Shown piece by piece: positions 26,587 through 35,741 of a stretch of DNA of 64,000 bases (position 1 is the stretch's first letter; each line of letters begins with the position of its first letter). A program made the translations under genes and the position numbers. The DNA is from Arthrobacter sp. AK04 (GTDB lineage Bacteria > Actinomycetota > Actinomycetes > Actinomycetales > Micrococcaceae). The notes under the pieces were generated by a model, which was given only the letters and a program-made list of their open reading frames with translations, ran no database searches and had not been told where the DNA came from. The stretch covers positions 124,001 through 188,000 of the forward strand of contig NZ_JAJOMC010000001.1 in NCBI RefSeq assembly GCF_021129155.1. Reading direction: 5' to 3'.

Positions 26587-27854
26587 CGGCGGCAGGGATT
26601 GCAGGCCAGACGGTTGCGGTGCAGCGTCCCGCACCCGCCCTGCTCCTGGCCAGCCAACTGGTCTTCAACATCGGCTTCTATGCCGTAGTGCCGTTCCTGG
26701 CCCTCGTGATGACCCGCGACTTCGGCCTGGCGGCAACGGCAGTGGGAATCGTCCTGGGCGCGCGCGTCTTCAGCCAGCAGGGTCTGTTCCTGGTGGGCGG
26801 AATGATCACGGACCGGTGGGGACCGCGGAGGGCCATGCTGGCGGGTTGCCTGGTCCGGGTTTCGGGCTACCTCACGCTGGCCATGGCGGGCAGCTTTCCG
26901 CTGTTCCTCCTCGGTGCCGTCCTCACCGGCATGGGCGGCGCCCTATTTTCGCCGGCGCTGGAATCGCTGGTTGGGAAGGCGGAAGAACGACGGCGGGGCA
27001 CCGGCGGGAAGGCACCGGCACTTTTTGCACTGCTTGCCATCTGCGGCGAAATCGGAGCCGTGGCGGGGCCCCTGCTGGGTGCGCTGCTGCTGGGCGTTTC
27101 CTTCAGCTGGGCAGCGCTGGCCGGGGCGGTGGTCTTCACCGTCATGACCGGTGTGTTGTGGCACAGCCTGCCTGCGGAACCTCCACGGCCCGCGCCGGAC
27201 ACGGTGGAATCCGCATCCCGGCTGCTTCCAGCGGCCCGGCGGACTGAAGGAACCGCTGCAATGCTGCAGGACAGGCGCTTCGTCGCGTTCACCGCCCTCT
27301 ACAGCGTGAACCTCCTTGCCTACAACCAGCTCTACTTCGGCCTTCCCATTGAGCTGGGCAGAACCGGCGCGGGCCCCGGGGCGCTGGCCGGGCTGTTCGC
27401 CGTCGCCTCCCTTATGACAGTTGCACTGCAGTGGCCCATCTCCCGGCTGACAACAAGGTTGGGCGCAGGGCGGGCCCTCACGGCCGGATTCGTCCTCAAG
27501 GGCCTTTCCTTCGGCACGATGGCCGTGCTCGCCCAGTTCCCGGCCACGGGCACCCTGCAGCTCCTGCCGCCGCTGCTGCTGGTGGTTGGGCTATGCCTTG
27601 GCCACATGTGCATCGGTCCGGTGGCCATGCCGCTGGTCCTGGACTTTGCCGGCGGCCGCCGGACCGGGATCTACTACGGCCTCCTGGCAAGCATGGGCGG
27701 CTGTGCCGTGCTGCTGGGCAACGTTGTCCTGGGACCGCTGTACGCGGGAGCCGCCCAGCCGGGACCCGCCGCCGCTTGGCCCTGGGCGCTGCTGGCGGCA
27801 CTTACGGTGCTTCCCGCCGTCGGACTTTTCAGGCTGCTTCCCGCCAAACCCTAG
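26583..27854 (+). CDS. MFS transporter, candidate metallophore exporter (CntE-like)
   Basis: A 423-residue protein with 12 predicted membrane segments. The loop after TM2 reads GGMITDRWGPRRAMLAG (MFS motif A). It is embedded in an ABC-importer operon, between ATPases and the binding protein. That combination is known from the staphylopine (Cnt) systems, where the MFS protein exports the metallophore and the ABC system re-imports the metal complex. No metallophore synthesis genes (CntKLM-like) are in the window, so export of a self-made metallophore is only a hypothesis; drug export is the alternative. Confidence 0.8.
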   Translation: MTAAGIAGQTVAVQRPAPALLLASQLVFNIGFYAVVPFLALVMTRDFGLAATAVGIVLGARVFSQQGLFLVGGMITDRWGPRRAMLAGCLVRVSGYLTLAMAGSFPLFLLGAVLTGMGGALFSPALESLVGKAEERRRGTGGKAPALFALLAICGEIGAVAGPLLGALLLGVSFSWAALAGAVVFTVMTGVLWHSLPAEPPRPAPDTVESASRLLPAARRTEGTAAMLQDRRFVAFTALYSVNLLAYNQLYFGLPIELGRTGAGPGALAGLFAVASLMTVALQWPISRLTTRLGAGRALTAGFVLKGLSFGTMAVLAQFPATGTLQLLPPLLLVVGLCLGHMCIGPVAMPLVLDFAGGRRTGIYYGLLASMGGCAVLLGNVVLGPLYAGAAQPGPAAAWPWALLAALTVLPAVGLFRLLPAKP

Positions 27855-27912
27855 CCGGGGCGCTCGCGCCCCACCCAAACTACCCAACCACCAACAGAAC
27901 AGGTATTTTCCC

Positions 27913-29457
27913 GTGCCGCTTTCACGACCCAAAACAGGCATCGCCACGCTCTCCGCCATGCTGCTGGCAACAAGCCTTACCGGATGTTTCGCGGCTGGAA
28001 CCGGCCAGGCGGCCGGGTCCGGCACAGAGTCTGCCCGGATCCAGCTGGCCATGATGCAGCCGCCCCGGTCCGGCCTGACGCCGCTGAGCGATGATGCCTT
28101 CAAGCACGCGCGCTGGAAGACCGCCGAGACACTGGCGGTCCTTGACGAGCTGGGCGAGGCCCAGCCGGCGCTGGCTACCGGGTGGGAACAAGTGGACGGG
28201 ACAGCCTGGAGGTTCACCGTCCGGCAGGGCGTCAGCTTCCACGACGGCACGAACCTGACCCCGGCGGAGGTGGCCGCGTCCATCACGGCCGCAACCCAGG
28301 CCAGCCCCAAACCGAGGATCCTCGACGGCGTGGAACTCACCGTCGTGACCGATGGCAACGACGCCGTGATCGTCAGGACGGCAACGCCCGATCCGCTGCT
28401 CCCCCAGCGCCTCTCCAGCCCGCAGCTGGCGGTTTTTGCCGCTGCCGCGTACAAGGAGGGCGGCGTCGTTGATCCGGTAAACGCCGGAACCGGCCCCTAC
28501 CGCCTGGTGTCGGTGAACGGGACCTCGTCGGCGCGGCTGGACCGCTTCGACGACTACTGGGGCGAGAAGGCAGAAGCGCCGGGCGTGGATGTCCAGTTCG
28601 TTCCGGACGGCACCGCGAGGGCTGCGGCGCTCCGGACCGGAAGCGCCGACGTCGTCGAGGCCATCCCGGTGGGACAGGTGGCCCAGATCGAACCTGCCCT
28701 GGTGCATGAGGTCCCTATGCCGCGGACCAACACCCTGTACCTCAACACCAAGTCAGGCCCCTTCGCCGACCCCGCCGTCCGTGCCGCGGCACGCAGCGCC
28801 ATCGACGCCGGCACCATCGTGGACAGGGTTTACGAAGGGCGTGCGGACCAGGCGTCTGGGCTCCTGGGGCCTGCCCTGCCCTGGGCAGCCGGGGAACGCA
28901 CCAGTGACTCTTACGTGGAGGCGCTGGCCGGCAGGGTTGCCGCCACCGCAGTGAAGGGGACCCCCATCCGGCTCGGCACCTTCACGGACCGCGCCGAACT
29001 CCCGGAAGTGGCCGTCCAGCTGGAGCAGCAGCTGGAGGCTGCCGGCTTCACCGTGGAACAGGATGTCCGCGAGTACCAGCACATTGAGTCGGATGCCCTG
29101 GCGGGCGCCTTCGACGCGTTTATCCTCTCGCGCGCCACCGTCCTTGATTCCGGTGACCCCGTGGCCTATCTGTACAGCGATTTCTCCTGCGCCGGTTCGT
29201 TCAACATCTCGCAGTTCTGCGATCCGGCAGTTGACGAGGCATTGGCGAAGGCTGCGGGGATCCCCGCAGGACCGGAACGCCGCTCAGCCATTGCAGCAGC
29301 AGAGAGCCTCATCCTGGCCCGCGACGCCGCAATCCCGCTGCTCCACGAGCGTGTCATCCAAGGGGAGTCCAGCCGGATCCGCGGCGTGGAGCGGGATCCG
29401 CGCGAACGCGCGCTGATCTCCAGCGGAACAGGCCTCAGCGGCGATTCCACGAAGTAA
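27913..29457 (+). CDS. ABC substrate-binding lipoprotein, nickel/peptide (SBP_bac_5) family
   Basis: A 514-residue lipoprotein. The GTG start at 27913 gives a proper lipoprotein signal (PLSRPKTGIATLSAMLLATSLTGC would end at the LTGC lipobox, Cys about residue 25); longer in-frame starts lie inside the MFS gene. SBP_bac_5 features: GWEQVDGTAWRFTVRQGVSFHDG, NAGTGPYRLVS, MPRTNTLYLN and the C-terminal DPVAYLYSDFSC region. It would capture peptide, nickel or a metal-opine complex. Stop and the next start overlap (TAATG). Confidence 0.85.
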   Translation: MPLSRPKTGIATLSAMLLATSLTGCFAAGTGQAAGSGTESARIQLAMMQPPRSGLTPLSDDAFKHARWKTAETLAVLDELGEAQPALATGWEQVDGTAWRFTVRQGVSFHDGTNLTPAEVAASITAATQASPKPRILDGVELTVVTDGNDAVIVRTATPDPLLPQRLSSPQLAVFAAAAYKEGGVVDPVNAGTGPYRLVSVNGTSSARLDRFDDYWGEKAEAPGVDVQFVPDGTARAAALRTGSADVVEAIPVGQVAQIEPALVHEVPMPRTNTLYLNTKSGPFADPAVRAAARSAIDAGTIVDRVYEGRADQASGLLGPALPWAAGERTSDSYVEALAGRVAATAVKGTPIRLGTFTDRAELPEVAVQLEQQLEAAGFTVEQDVREYQHIESDALAGAFDAFILSRATVLDSGDPVAYLYSDFSCAGSFNISQFCDPAVDEALAKAAGIPAGPERRSAIAAAESLILARDAAIPLLHERVIQGESSRIRGVERDPRERALISSGTGLSGDSTK

Positions 29458-31265
29458 TGCCCGCCGCCTTCATCAAGGTCACCGCGTCCCGGATTGCCGC
29501 CCTGCTGGGGCTGGTGGGCCTGATCGGCCTGCTGCCGTGGCTCTCCGGTCGCGGGGCTGAATACACCATCCTCCGCGCCCGGTACTCGGACCGGGAGCCC
29601 ACCCCTGAGGCACTGGCTGCCGTCCGCGCCGAACTCGGCCTGGACCAGGGCCCGGTGGCGATCCTGTCTGCGTGGGCCCGCGGCGTTTTATCCGGCGACC
29701 TGGGGACGTCCTGGATCAGCAACACCGCTGTGGGCCCCGGTATCGCGGCAGCCTTGGCCGTCTCAGTCACGCTGATGGGTTTTGCCATCGCCGTCGCATT
29801 GCCGATTACCCTGCTGACGTGCATCCCCGCCGTCACGGACGGTATACGCAAGCAGCGCAGGCCGGCATCCGGAGCTTTCTCTGCTGCCCTCACCTCGCTT
29901 CCCGAGTTCCTGCTCGCAGCCGTGCTGCTGGTGGCGGGGAGCATCTGGCTCCAGTGGTTCCCGCCCTTCGGGTGGAAGGGCCCGGAATATGCCGTGCTGC
30001 CGGCACTCGCGCTCGGCATTCCCGCCGGAGGCCTGATAGGCCTGCTGCTCTCCGATTCCCTCCGAGCAGGGTTCAGCGAAAGCTGGGTGGCAACCTGGCA
30101 GCTCGCCGGTGCCGGTCCTGCCCGCCTCACTGCCGCCGTCCTCCGGCGTTCGCTGCCCGCAGTCCTGCCGCAGATCGGGCTGGTCCTGATCGGCCTGACC
30201 GGCGGTGCCGTGGCCGTGGAAAAGGTCTATGCCATACCCGGGCTGGGACGCGCCCTGCTTGGTGCTGCCAGCGCCCAGGACATTCCCACCCTGCAGGCAG
30301 GCATGCTGGCACTGATGGGCCTGGCGCTGGCGGTGGGGACAGTATCCACAGCATTGCGTTACCTGCTGCTGGGACCCGCCGTCCGCTTTGGCACGCTCCC
30401 CCTGCCTGCGTCCTCCCGCGCACGGAACCGGAGAGCACTGGCTGTGCCGGCCACAGCCGCCACCGCCCTGCTGCTGATCATAGGGGCGGGACTGCTGCGA
30501 GATCCCTATACCTCCGCCCACAGCAGGCTCGCAGTACCCGGGTGGTCGCTTCCCTTTGGAGCCGATGCAAGCGGACGCGATTTGCTGGCACGGGTGGGGC
30601 ACGGTGCGGTGGGAACCCTAGGCACCGCGCTGCTGGTGGTCCTGGTGTGCCTGGCAGTGGGGATCGCCGTCGGGCTGTTCCCGCTTGCTGCCGCCGGCCC
30701 CCTGGAGGTCACCAATGCCGCGCCGCCCATCCTGGCCGGCCTGGTGGTGGCAGCGCTCATGGGCCCTTCAGCTCACGGGGCTGCCCTTGCCGTCGCGGCC
30801 GTCAGCTGGGCTCCGCTGGCGGCCCATACCGCAGCGCTGGCGCAGGAGGCCAGGGCCCAGCCGTATGTGCAGATCCTGCCGGTGCTCGGGGTGGGGCGTG
30901 CCCGGATTATGCTGCGGTATATCCTGCCTGCCGTTGCGCAACCACTGGTACGCCACGCAATGCTCCGCCTGCCGGGCATCGCGCTCGCCTTGGCCGCGCT
31001 GGGTTTCCTGGGCCTGGGTCCCCAGCAGCCGTCACCGGAATGGGGACTGATCCTGGCCGAAGGCATCAATTACGTCGAGCGGGCACCGTGGGCTGTGCTG
31101 GCCCCGGCGTCCGCGTTGGTCCTCGCCTCAGTGCTCGCCGTGAGCCTGGCCGGTGCCGGCTCGGATGCCAGGCCTGCCCGGCCGCGTGCGGCCCCGGCCC
31201 GAGAGGCCCCAGCCGGCGTTTCCGGGAACGGGCCACGCCGTACGGATAGCCCTTCCGGGAAATAG
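29457..31265 (+). CDS. fused ABC permease (DppB-DppC in one chain)
   Basis: A 602-residue membrane protein carrying both permease subunits that are normally separate. Residues 1-about 300 are DppB-like (LDQGPVAILSAWARGVLSGDLGTS, first EAA-like loop near AGAGPARLTAAVLRRSLPAVLP, KVYAIPGLGRALLGA). Residues about 330-575 are DppC-like (FGADASGRDLLARVGHG, second EAA loop GVGRARIMLRYILPAV, LGFLGLGPQQPSPEWG). The junction is a short Arg-rich segment near SSRARNRRAL. One chain would thus form the whole channel with the two ATPases. Ends in a hydrophilic Pro/Arg tail. Confidence 0.85.
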   Translation: MPAAFIKVTASRIAALLGLVGLIGLLPWLSGRGAEYTILRARYSDREPTPEALAAVRAELGLDQGPVAILSAWARGVLSGDLGTSWISNTAVGPGIAAALAVSVTLMGFAIAVALPITLLTCIPAVTDGIRKQRRPASGAFSAALTSLPEFLLAAVLLVAGSIWLQWFPPFGWKGPEYAVLPALALGIPAGGLIGLLLSDSLRAGFSESWVATWQLAGAGPARLTAAVLRRSLPAVLPQIGLVLIGLTGGAVAVEKVYAIPGLGRALLGAASAQDIPTLQAGMLALMGLALAVGTVSTALRYLLLGPAVRFGTLPLPASSRARNRRALAVPATAATALLLIIGAGLLRDPYTSAHSRLAVPGWSLPFGADASGRDLLARVGHGAVGTLGTALLVVLVCLAVGIAVGLFPLAAAGPLEVTNAAPPILAGLVVAALMGPSAHGAALAVAAVSWAPLAAHTAALAQEARAQPYVQILPVLGVGRARIMLRYILPAVAQPLVRHAMLRLPGIALALAALGFLGLGPQQPSPEWGLILAEGINYVERAPWAVLAPASALVLASVLAVSLAGAGSDARPARPRAAPAREAPAGVSGNGPRRTDSPSGK

Positions 31266-31269
31266 CAGC

Positions 31270-31312
31270 AAAAAGCCCGCTGCCTGCTCCGTTTCCGGTG
31301 CGGGCAGCGGGC
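31270..31312. terminator. bidirectional terminator, permease / DUF3073 gene
   Basis: 10-12-bp stem (31275-31284 with 31303-31312) next to an A-run at 31270-31274, which is a T-run for the leftward transcript from the DUF3073 gene. Confidence 0.7.
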
Positions 31313-31465
31313 CCAATAACTGAAGTCAGCCCCTGCGGTCCAACGGGACCGGGGAGCCGAAAAGAAGCGCTGCACTGGTCCAAAGACCAGGATCCATGTA
31401 CTGGGTCCACTGGTGCTGCGGCGTCACCAGGGCTGCCCCGTTACGGCAGCAGCACCTTGAGACAA

Positions 31466-31699
31466 CTAGCCGATCCGACGGGTGTCTACCTCGTCGTCGT
31501 CTTCTTCCAAATCATCCGCGTACTTATCCACATAAGCCGAATAGTCAGGTTCGACTGGCTCATTCGCATAATGGCTCGTGGCACGACTGCCAGGGCCCGT
31601 CAGCTCACGCTGAAGTGCCGAGTAGTCAGTGTTCGGGGAGTAGTACTTGATGTCCCGAGCCTGCTTGGTAGCTTTTGCCTTTTGACGGCCGCGCCCCAT
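31466..31699 (-). CDS. DUF3073-family protein
   Basis: A 77-residue conserved actinobacterial protein of unknown function, recognised by MGRGRQKAKATKQARDIKYY and SPNTDYSALQREL; the C-terminal half is strongly acidic (YADDLEEDDDEVD). The basic N-terminus suggests nucleic-acid contact (inference). The start at 31699 is taken because AAAGGGGG precedes it and the family begins there; an upstream ATG at 31738 is in frame but lacks support. Leftward terminator at 31270-31312. Confidence 0.8.
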   Translation of the reverse strand: MGRGRQKAKATKQARDIKYYSPNTDYSALQRELTGPGSRATSHYANEPVEPDYSAYVDKYADDLEEDDDEVDTRRIG

Positions 31700-31971
31700 G
31701 GCGTGACCCCCTTTTGTACTTGGACCGGAGGTGGTCACCTTGGCGTAGGTGAGGCCCCGGAATGTTTGGTCAATTTGTCGTACACCTAGATTACATGCTT
31801 TCGACTGCCCCCGCTTGCCACGCGCAGCCCCCGAAGGTGGCGTGGGTTACCATCAGGGCGCCAAACCGCGGGTTTGCCGCTTTTTTCTTCGGTAGAGTCG
31901 CTAAAACATCTGTTGATATCCGGGCAGCGCGCTGTCCCGCCGCTGCGCAGAGAACCAGGAGGATGCACTAC

Positions 31972-32637
31972 GTGAACCACCAGGACGTCCCGCCCAAGCC
32001 GGCCTCGCCGCCCACCGCGGGCCTGCCGCGCGTGCCTGCACCCGCAGCCGAACCGGTCCTGCACCCCCGCATGGAACCGCAGGCCGGAACTGAGGGGCGC
32101 TCCGGGAGGGTCAACGGGCGGACGCTGTGGATAGCAGTATTCGTCGTTGTGCTGCTGGCGGTCATCGGCTCCCTGGTGTGGCTTGCCGTGTGGCTGAACT
32201 CCGACCAGGATCCGGAAACTTCCGGGAGCGGCGCCGCGGGCGTGCTGGAAACCGCGGTGACGCCTCCCGCCACAGCGCTGCCCCTGCCGCGCGAGGGGGT
32301 TCCGCCCGCAGAATTCGCGCTGGGCGACTGCTTCAAGGATTTCGATCCCGAGGCGTTGGCATCCACCGTGGTGGCATGCGACACCGGGCACTCGGCCCAG
32401 CTCGTGGCGTTGTTCCGGTACCCGGAGGATGATTCCTATCCCGGCGCCGAAACGTTGAAGGCCAAGGCGCTGGAAGCGTGCCAGGCCGCCAGGCTGGGGC
32501 CGGCCGCCAACGACTACGACCTCAACTACGAGCGCAGCTTCCCGAGCACCACCAGCTGGGAATCCGGAGACCGCAGGGTGGACTGCTATGTGACGGCACC
32601 CGGCGGCAACGTGGTCAACGCAAGCGTGCTGCCCTAG
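31972..32637 (+). CDS. septum-formation-like membrane protein
   Basis: A 221-residue protein: Pro-rich cytoplasmic tail of about 45 residues, one TM helix (TLWIAVFVVVLLAVIGSLVW), a Pro/Ala linker and an extracytoplasmic domain starting at LGDCFKDFD with four Cys (GDCF, VACDTGHSAQ, EACQ, VDCYV). The Cys/His pattern is that of the actinobacterial septum-formation (PF13845-type) domain. GTG 31972 is preferred: AGGAGG is 9 bases upstream, whereas ATG 31963 directly abuts it. Role in division is a family label, not shown here. Confidence 0.7.
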   Translation: MNHQDVPPKPASPPTAGLPRVPAPAAEPVLHPRMEPQAGTEGRSGRVNGRTLWIAVFVVVLLAVIGSLVWLAVWLNSDQDPETSGSGAAGVLETAVTPPATALPLPREGVPPAEFALGDCFKDFDPEALASTVVACDTGHSAQLVALFRYPEDDSYPGAETLKAKALEACQAARLGPAANDYDLNYERSFPSTTSWESGDRRVDCYVTAPGGNVVNASVLP

Positions 32638-32686
32638 CGGCCAAACTGCCAGGGCAGCACCCCTGCCTCCTGTCCTTCCGGCCGCC

Positions 32687-35332
32687 CTAGTCCTTGCGGC
32701 GGACAGAGAGGCCGCTGCTGCGTCCTTCTGCTGCCGGGAGGTCCGTTCCGGCTGCGGTGAGTTCCCCCACGTCCGCTGCCGTATCCACCACCACCGTGTC
32801 GCCGTCACTGATATCTCCGGCCAGGATGGCCTTCGCCAGGCGGTCGCCGATCTCGCGCTGCACCAGGCGGCGCAGCGGCCGGGCACCGTAGGCGGGATCA
32901 AACCCGGAGAGGGCGAGCCAGGCCCGCGCACCCTCGGTCACCTCGAGCGTCAGGCGGCGGTCGTGGAGCCGGCGGCCCAGTTCGTCCACGTGCAACTCCA
33001 CGATGTGCGCCAGCTCTTCGACGGTGAGGGCGTCGAACAGCACTACCTCGTCCAGCCGGTTCAGGAACTCCGGCTTGAAGGATGCGTTGACGGTGGCCAT
33101 GACGGCGTTGCGCTTGGCGTCCGCCTCCAGGGTCTGGTCCACCAGGAACTGGCTGCCCAGGTTGGAGGTCAGCACCAGGATCACGTTGCGGAAGTCCACG
33201 GTGCGGCCCTGCCCGTCGGTGAGCCGGCCGTCGTCGAGCACCTGCAGGAGGATGTCGAAGACCTCCGGGTGGGCCTTCTCCACCTCGTCCAGCAGCACCA
33301 CCGAGTAGGGCCGACGGCGGACGGCTTCGGTGAGCTGGCCGCCTTCTTCGTACCCCACGTACCCCGGAGGCGCACCCACCAGCCGGGCCACGGAGTGCTT
33401 CTCGCCGTACTCGGACATGTCGATGCGCACCATGGCGCGTTCGTCGTCGAACAGGAAGTCCGCCAGTGCCTTGGCCAGCTCCGTCTTGCCGACGCCGGTG
33501 GGCCCCAGGAAGAGGAACGATCCGGTGGGGCGGTTGGGGTCGCTGATGCCGGCCCGTGCCCGCCGGACGGCGTCCGAGACTGCCGTGACGGCCTTCGCCT
33601 GGCCGATCAGCCGCCTGCCCAGCTCCTCCTCCATGTGGAGCAGCTTCTGGCTCTCGCCCTGCAGCATGCGCCCGGCCGGAATGCCGGTCCAGGCGGAGAT
33701 GACCTCGGCGATGTCGTCAGCGGTCACCTGCTCGGCAACCATCTGCGTGGATTTGTCCACGACGGCGGCTTCGGCCTCCGCGGCAGCGTTCAGCTCGCGC
33801 TCCAGGGCGGGAATCTCGCCGTAGAGGATGCGGGAGGCCGTTTCCAGATCACCTTCGCGGGCGGCCTTCTCATAGGCGCTGCGCAGTTCATCCAGCTTTG
33901 CCTTGAGGTCGCCTACGCGGTTGAGGCCCGCCTTTTCGGCTTCCCACCGGGCCTTGAGGGCGTTCAGCTCCTCTTCCTTGTCCGCCTTGTCCGCCCGGAG
34001 CGCCGCCAGCCGTTCAACGGAGGCGGCGTCCTTTTCGTCCTGGAGGGCCAGCTCCTCCATGGTGAGCCGGTCCACCAGCCGCTGCAGCTGGTCGATTTCC
34101 TCGGGCGCAGAGTCGATCTCCATGCGGAGCCGGGACGCGGCCTCGTCCACCAGGTCGATGGCCTTGTCCGGCAGCTGGCGGCCGGAAATGTAGCGGTTGG
34201 AGAGCGTCGCGGCTGCCACCAGGGCGGCGTCAGCGATGGTCACCTTGTGGTGCGCCTCGTACCGCTCCTTCAGGCCGCGGAGGATGCCGATGGTGTCCTC
34301 CACGCTCGGCTCGCCCACGTACACCTGCTGGAACCTGCGCTCCAGGGCCGGGTCCTTTTCAATGTTTTCCCGGTACTCATCCAGGGTGGTTGCGCCGATC
34401 AGCCGCAGCTCGCCGCGGGCCAGCATTGGCTTGAGCATGTTGCCGGCGTCCATGGATGAGTCGCCGGTGGCGCCGGCGCCCACCACGGTGTGGATCTCGT
34501 CGATGAACGTGACGATCTGGCCCTCGGAGTTCTTGATCTCCTCCAGGACGGCCTTGAGCCGCTCCTCGAACTCGCCGCGATACTTGGCGCCCGCCACCAT
34601 GGATGCCAGGTCCAGGGCGATGAGGGTCTTGCCGCGCAGGCTTTCCGGCACGTCCCCGGCCACGATCCGCTGGGCCAGGCCCTCCACCACGGCGGTCTTG
34701 CCGACACCGGGCTCGCCGATGATCACGGGATTGTTCTTGGTGCGGCGGCTCAGGACCTGGACGATCCTTCGGATTTCGGCGTCCCGGCCGATCACGGGAT
34801 CAAGCTTGCCGGAGCGGGCCATGGCGGTCAGGTCCGTGCCGAACTTTTCCAGCGACTGGAAGGTGTTCTCCGGATCCGGGCTGGTGACCTTGCCGTCGCC
34901 GCGGACACCCGGCAGGGCTGCGAGCAGCGCTTCATGGGAGGCGCCGGCGTCGCGCAGCAGCCGGGCTGCGGCATCATTGCCGGCCGAGATTCCCAGGAGG
35001 AGGACCTCGGTGGAGACGAAGGTATCGCCCAGCCGGTCCGCTTCCTCCTTGGCATTCTGGATGGCCTGCAGTGCCGGGCGCGAGAGCTGTGCCTGCTGGC
35101 TGGACCCGCCCGAGGTGGCCGGAAGCGCCTTGATGGCGCTGCTGGCCTGGACGCTGACGGAGTCCGGGTCCGCGCCCGTGGCGCGGAGCAGCGCCACGGC
35201 GACGCCTTCGCGCTGGTCCATCAGCGCCTTGAGCAGGTGGGCCGGCTCAACCTGAGGATTTCCGGCCGTGGAGGCGTTCATGGCCGCAGCCGAGAGAGCC
35301 TCCTGGCTCTTGGTGGTGAATTTGACGTCCAA
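32687..35332 (-). CDS. clpB: ATP-dependent disaggregase ClpB
   Basis: Hexameric AAA+ chaperone that, with DnaK, rescues aggregated proteins. At 881 residues it is full-length: N-domain 1-145, NBD1 with Walker A GEPGVGKT at 206-213, the coiled-coil middle domain (about 400-530), and NBD2 with GPTGVGKT near residue 608, then [18 protein letters not shown] and the C-terminal D2 small domain. The start is TTG at 35332, chosen for AAGGAG 8 bases upstream. A HAIR element just upstream indicates HspR heat-shock repression. It converges on the septum-like gene with 50 bp between stops. Confidence 0.96.
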   Translation of the reverse strand: MDVKFTTKSQEALSAAAMNASTAGNPQVEPAHLLKALMDQREGVAVALLRATGADPDSVSVQASSAIKALPATSGGSSQQAQLSRPALQAIQNAKEEADRLGDTFVSTEVLLLGISAGNDAAARLLRDAGASHEALLAALPGVRGDGKVTSPDPENTFQSLEKFGTDLTAMARSGKLDPVIGRDAEIRRIVQVLSRRTKNNPVIIGEPGVGKTAVVEGLAQRIVAGDVPESLRGKTLIALDLASMVAGAKYRGEFEERLKAVLEEIKNSEGQIVTFIDEIHTVVGAGATGDSSMDAGNMLKPMLARGELRLIGATTLDEYRENIEKDPALERRFQQVYVGEPSVEDTIGILRGLKERYEAHHKVTIADAALVAAATLSNRYISGRQLPDKAIDLVDEAASRLRMEIDSAPEEIDQLQRLVDRLTMEELALQDEKDAASVERLAALRADKADKEEELNALKARWEAEKAGLNRVGDLKAKLDELRSAYEKAAREGDLETASRILYGEIPALERELNAAAEAEAAVVDKSTQMVAEQVTADDIAEVISAWTGIPAGRMLQGESQKLLHMEEELGRRLIGQAKAVTAVSDAVRRARAGISDPNRPTGSFLFLGPTGVGKTELAKALADFLFDDERAMVRIDMSEYGEKHSVARLVGAPPGYVGYEEGGQLTEAVRRRPYSVVLLDEVEKAHPEVFDILLQVLDDGRLTDGQGRTVDFRNVILVLTSNLGSQFLVDQTLEADAKRNAVMATVNASFKPEFLNRLDEVVLFDALTVEELAHIVELHVDELGRRLHDRRLTLEVTEGARAWLALSGFDPAYGARPLRRLVQREIGDRLAKAILAGDISDGDTVVVDTAADVGELTAAGTDLPAAEGRSSGLSVRRKD

Positions 35333-35364
35333 AGAGAGCTCCTTCCGGGGGCAGTTTTTATTAA

Positions 35365-35385
35365 CTTGAGTCTACTACGCTCAAC
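35365..35385. promoter_or_regulatory. HAIR element (HspR operator) of clpB
   Basis: CTTGAGT-N7-GCTCAAC, 12 of 14 matches to the HspR-associated inverted repeat CTTGAGT-N7-ACTCAAG, 33 bp upstream of the clpB start. HspR itself is not in the window. Confidence 0.85.
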
Positions 35386-35741
35386 TTTGGTTTTGTGCCG
35401 TTCCTGACGACTGTTTGCCTACAGCGAAACAGCTCCACGCGGCTGGCGACAGAGGCGACAGACCCTATTGGAGGGGACACTGTTTCCATGTACTGGCGGT
35501 CCAGTCCACGCCGCGTTTATTGTTCTTGACTTCGCACCCCAGTACGCGCAGGCCCAGATGGCTGAGAGCAAGCCTGAGGCCGGGCAGGAGTGCGGGCAGG
35601 AGGGCGCAAGGCCCGCTGGAATGGCCCGGTGGGCGATGGCATGCTGAACCTGGGAATCCACTGAGGTCCGGGAACACCGGAAGCGGCGCCCCGTGCTTCC
35701 CGGGCGCCAGTGAAGCTTCCGCCGTGCTGCAGGAGGCGCGG
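35386..35741. other. gene-free stretch between clpB and the MacB-like permease
   Basis: About 355 bp. Short frames exist on both strands but none has a ribosome-binding site or the third-position G/C bias of neighbouring genes. Beyond the clpB control region at its left edge I see nothing I can name; it may be decayed coding sequence. Confidence 0.4.

Noticed and set aside
26583..27854. MFS gene as a plain antibiotic-resistance determinant
   Set aside because: Translational coupling inside an ABC-importer operon behind a metal-type box argues for a role in that system; no specific resistance motif is visible.
32963..34459. Plus-strand frame of nearly 500 codons opposite clpB
   Set aside because: Shadow of clpB, whose full set of AAA+ motifs is on the other strand.
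35419..35661. Open frame of about 80 codons on the minus strand between clpB and the MacB-like permease
   Set aside because: No ribosome-binding site, atypical composition (many Cys, Trp, Ser, Pro) and no third-position G/C bias.
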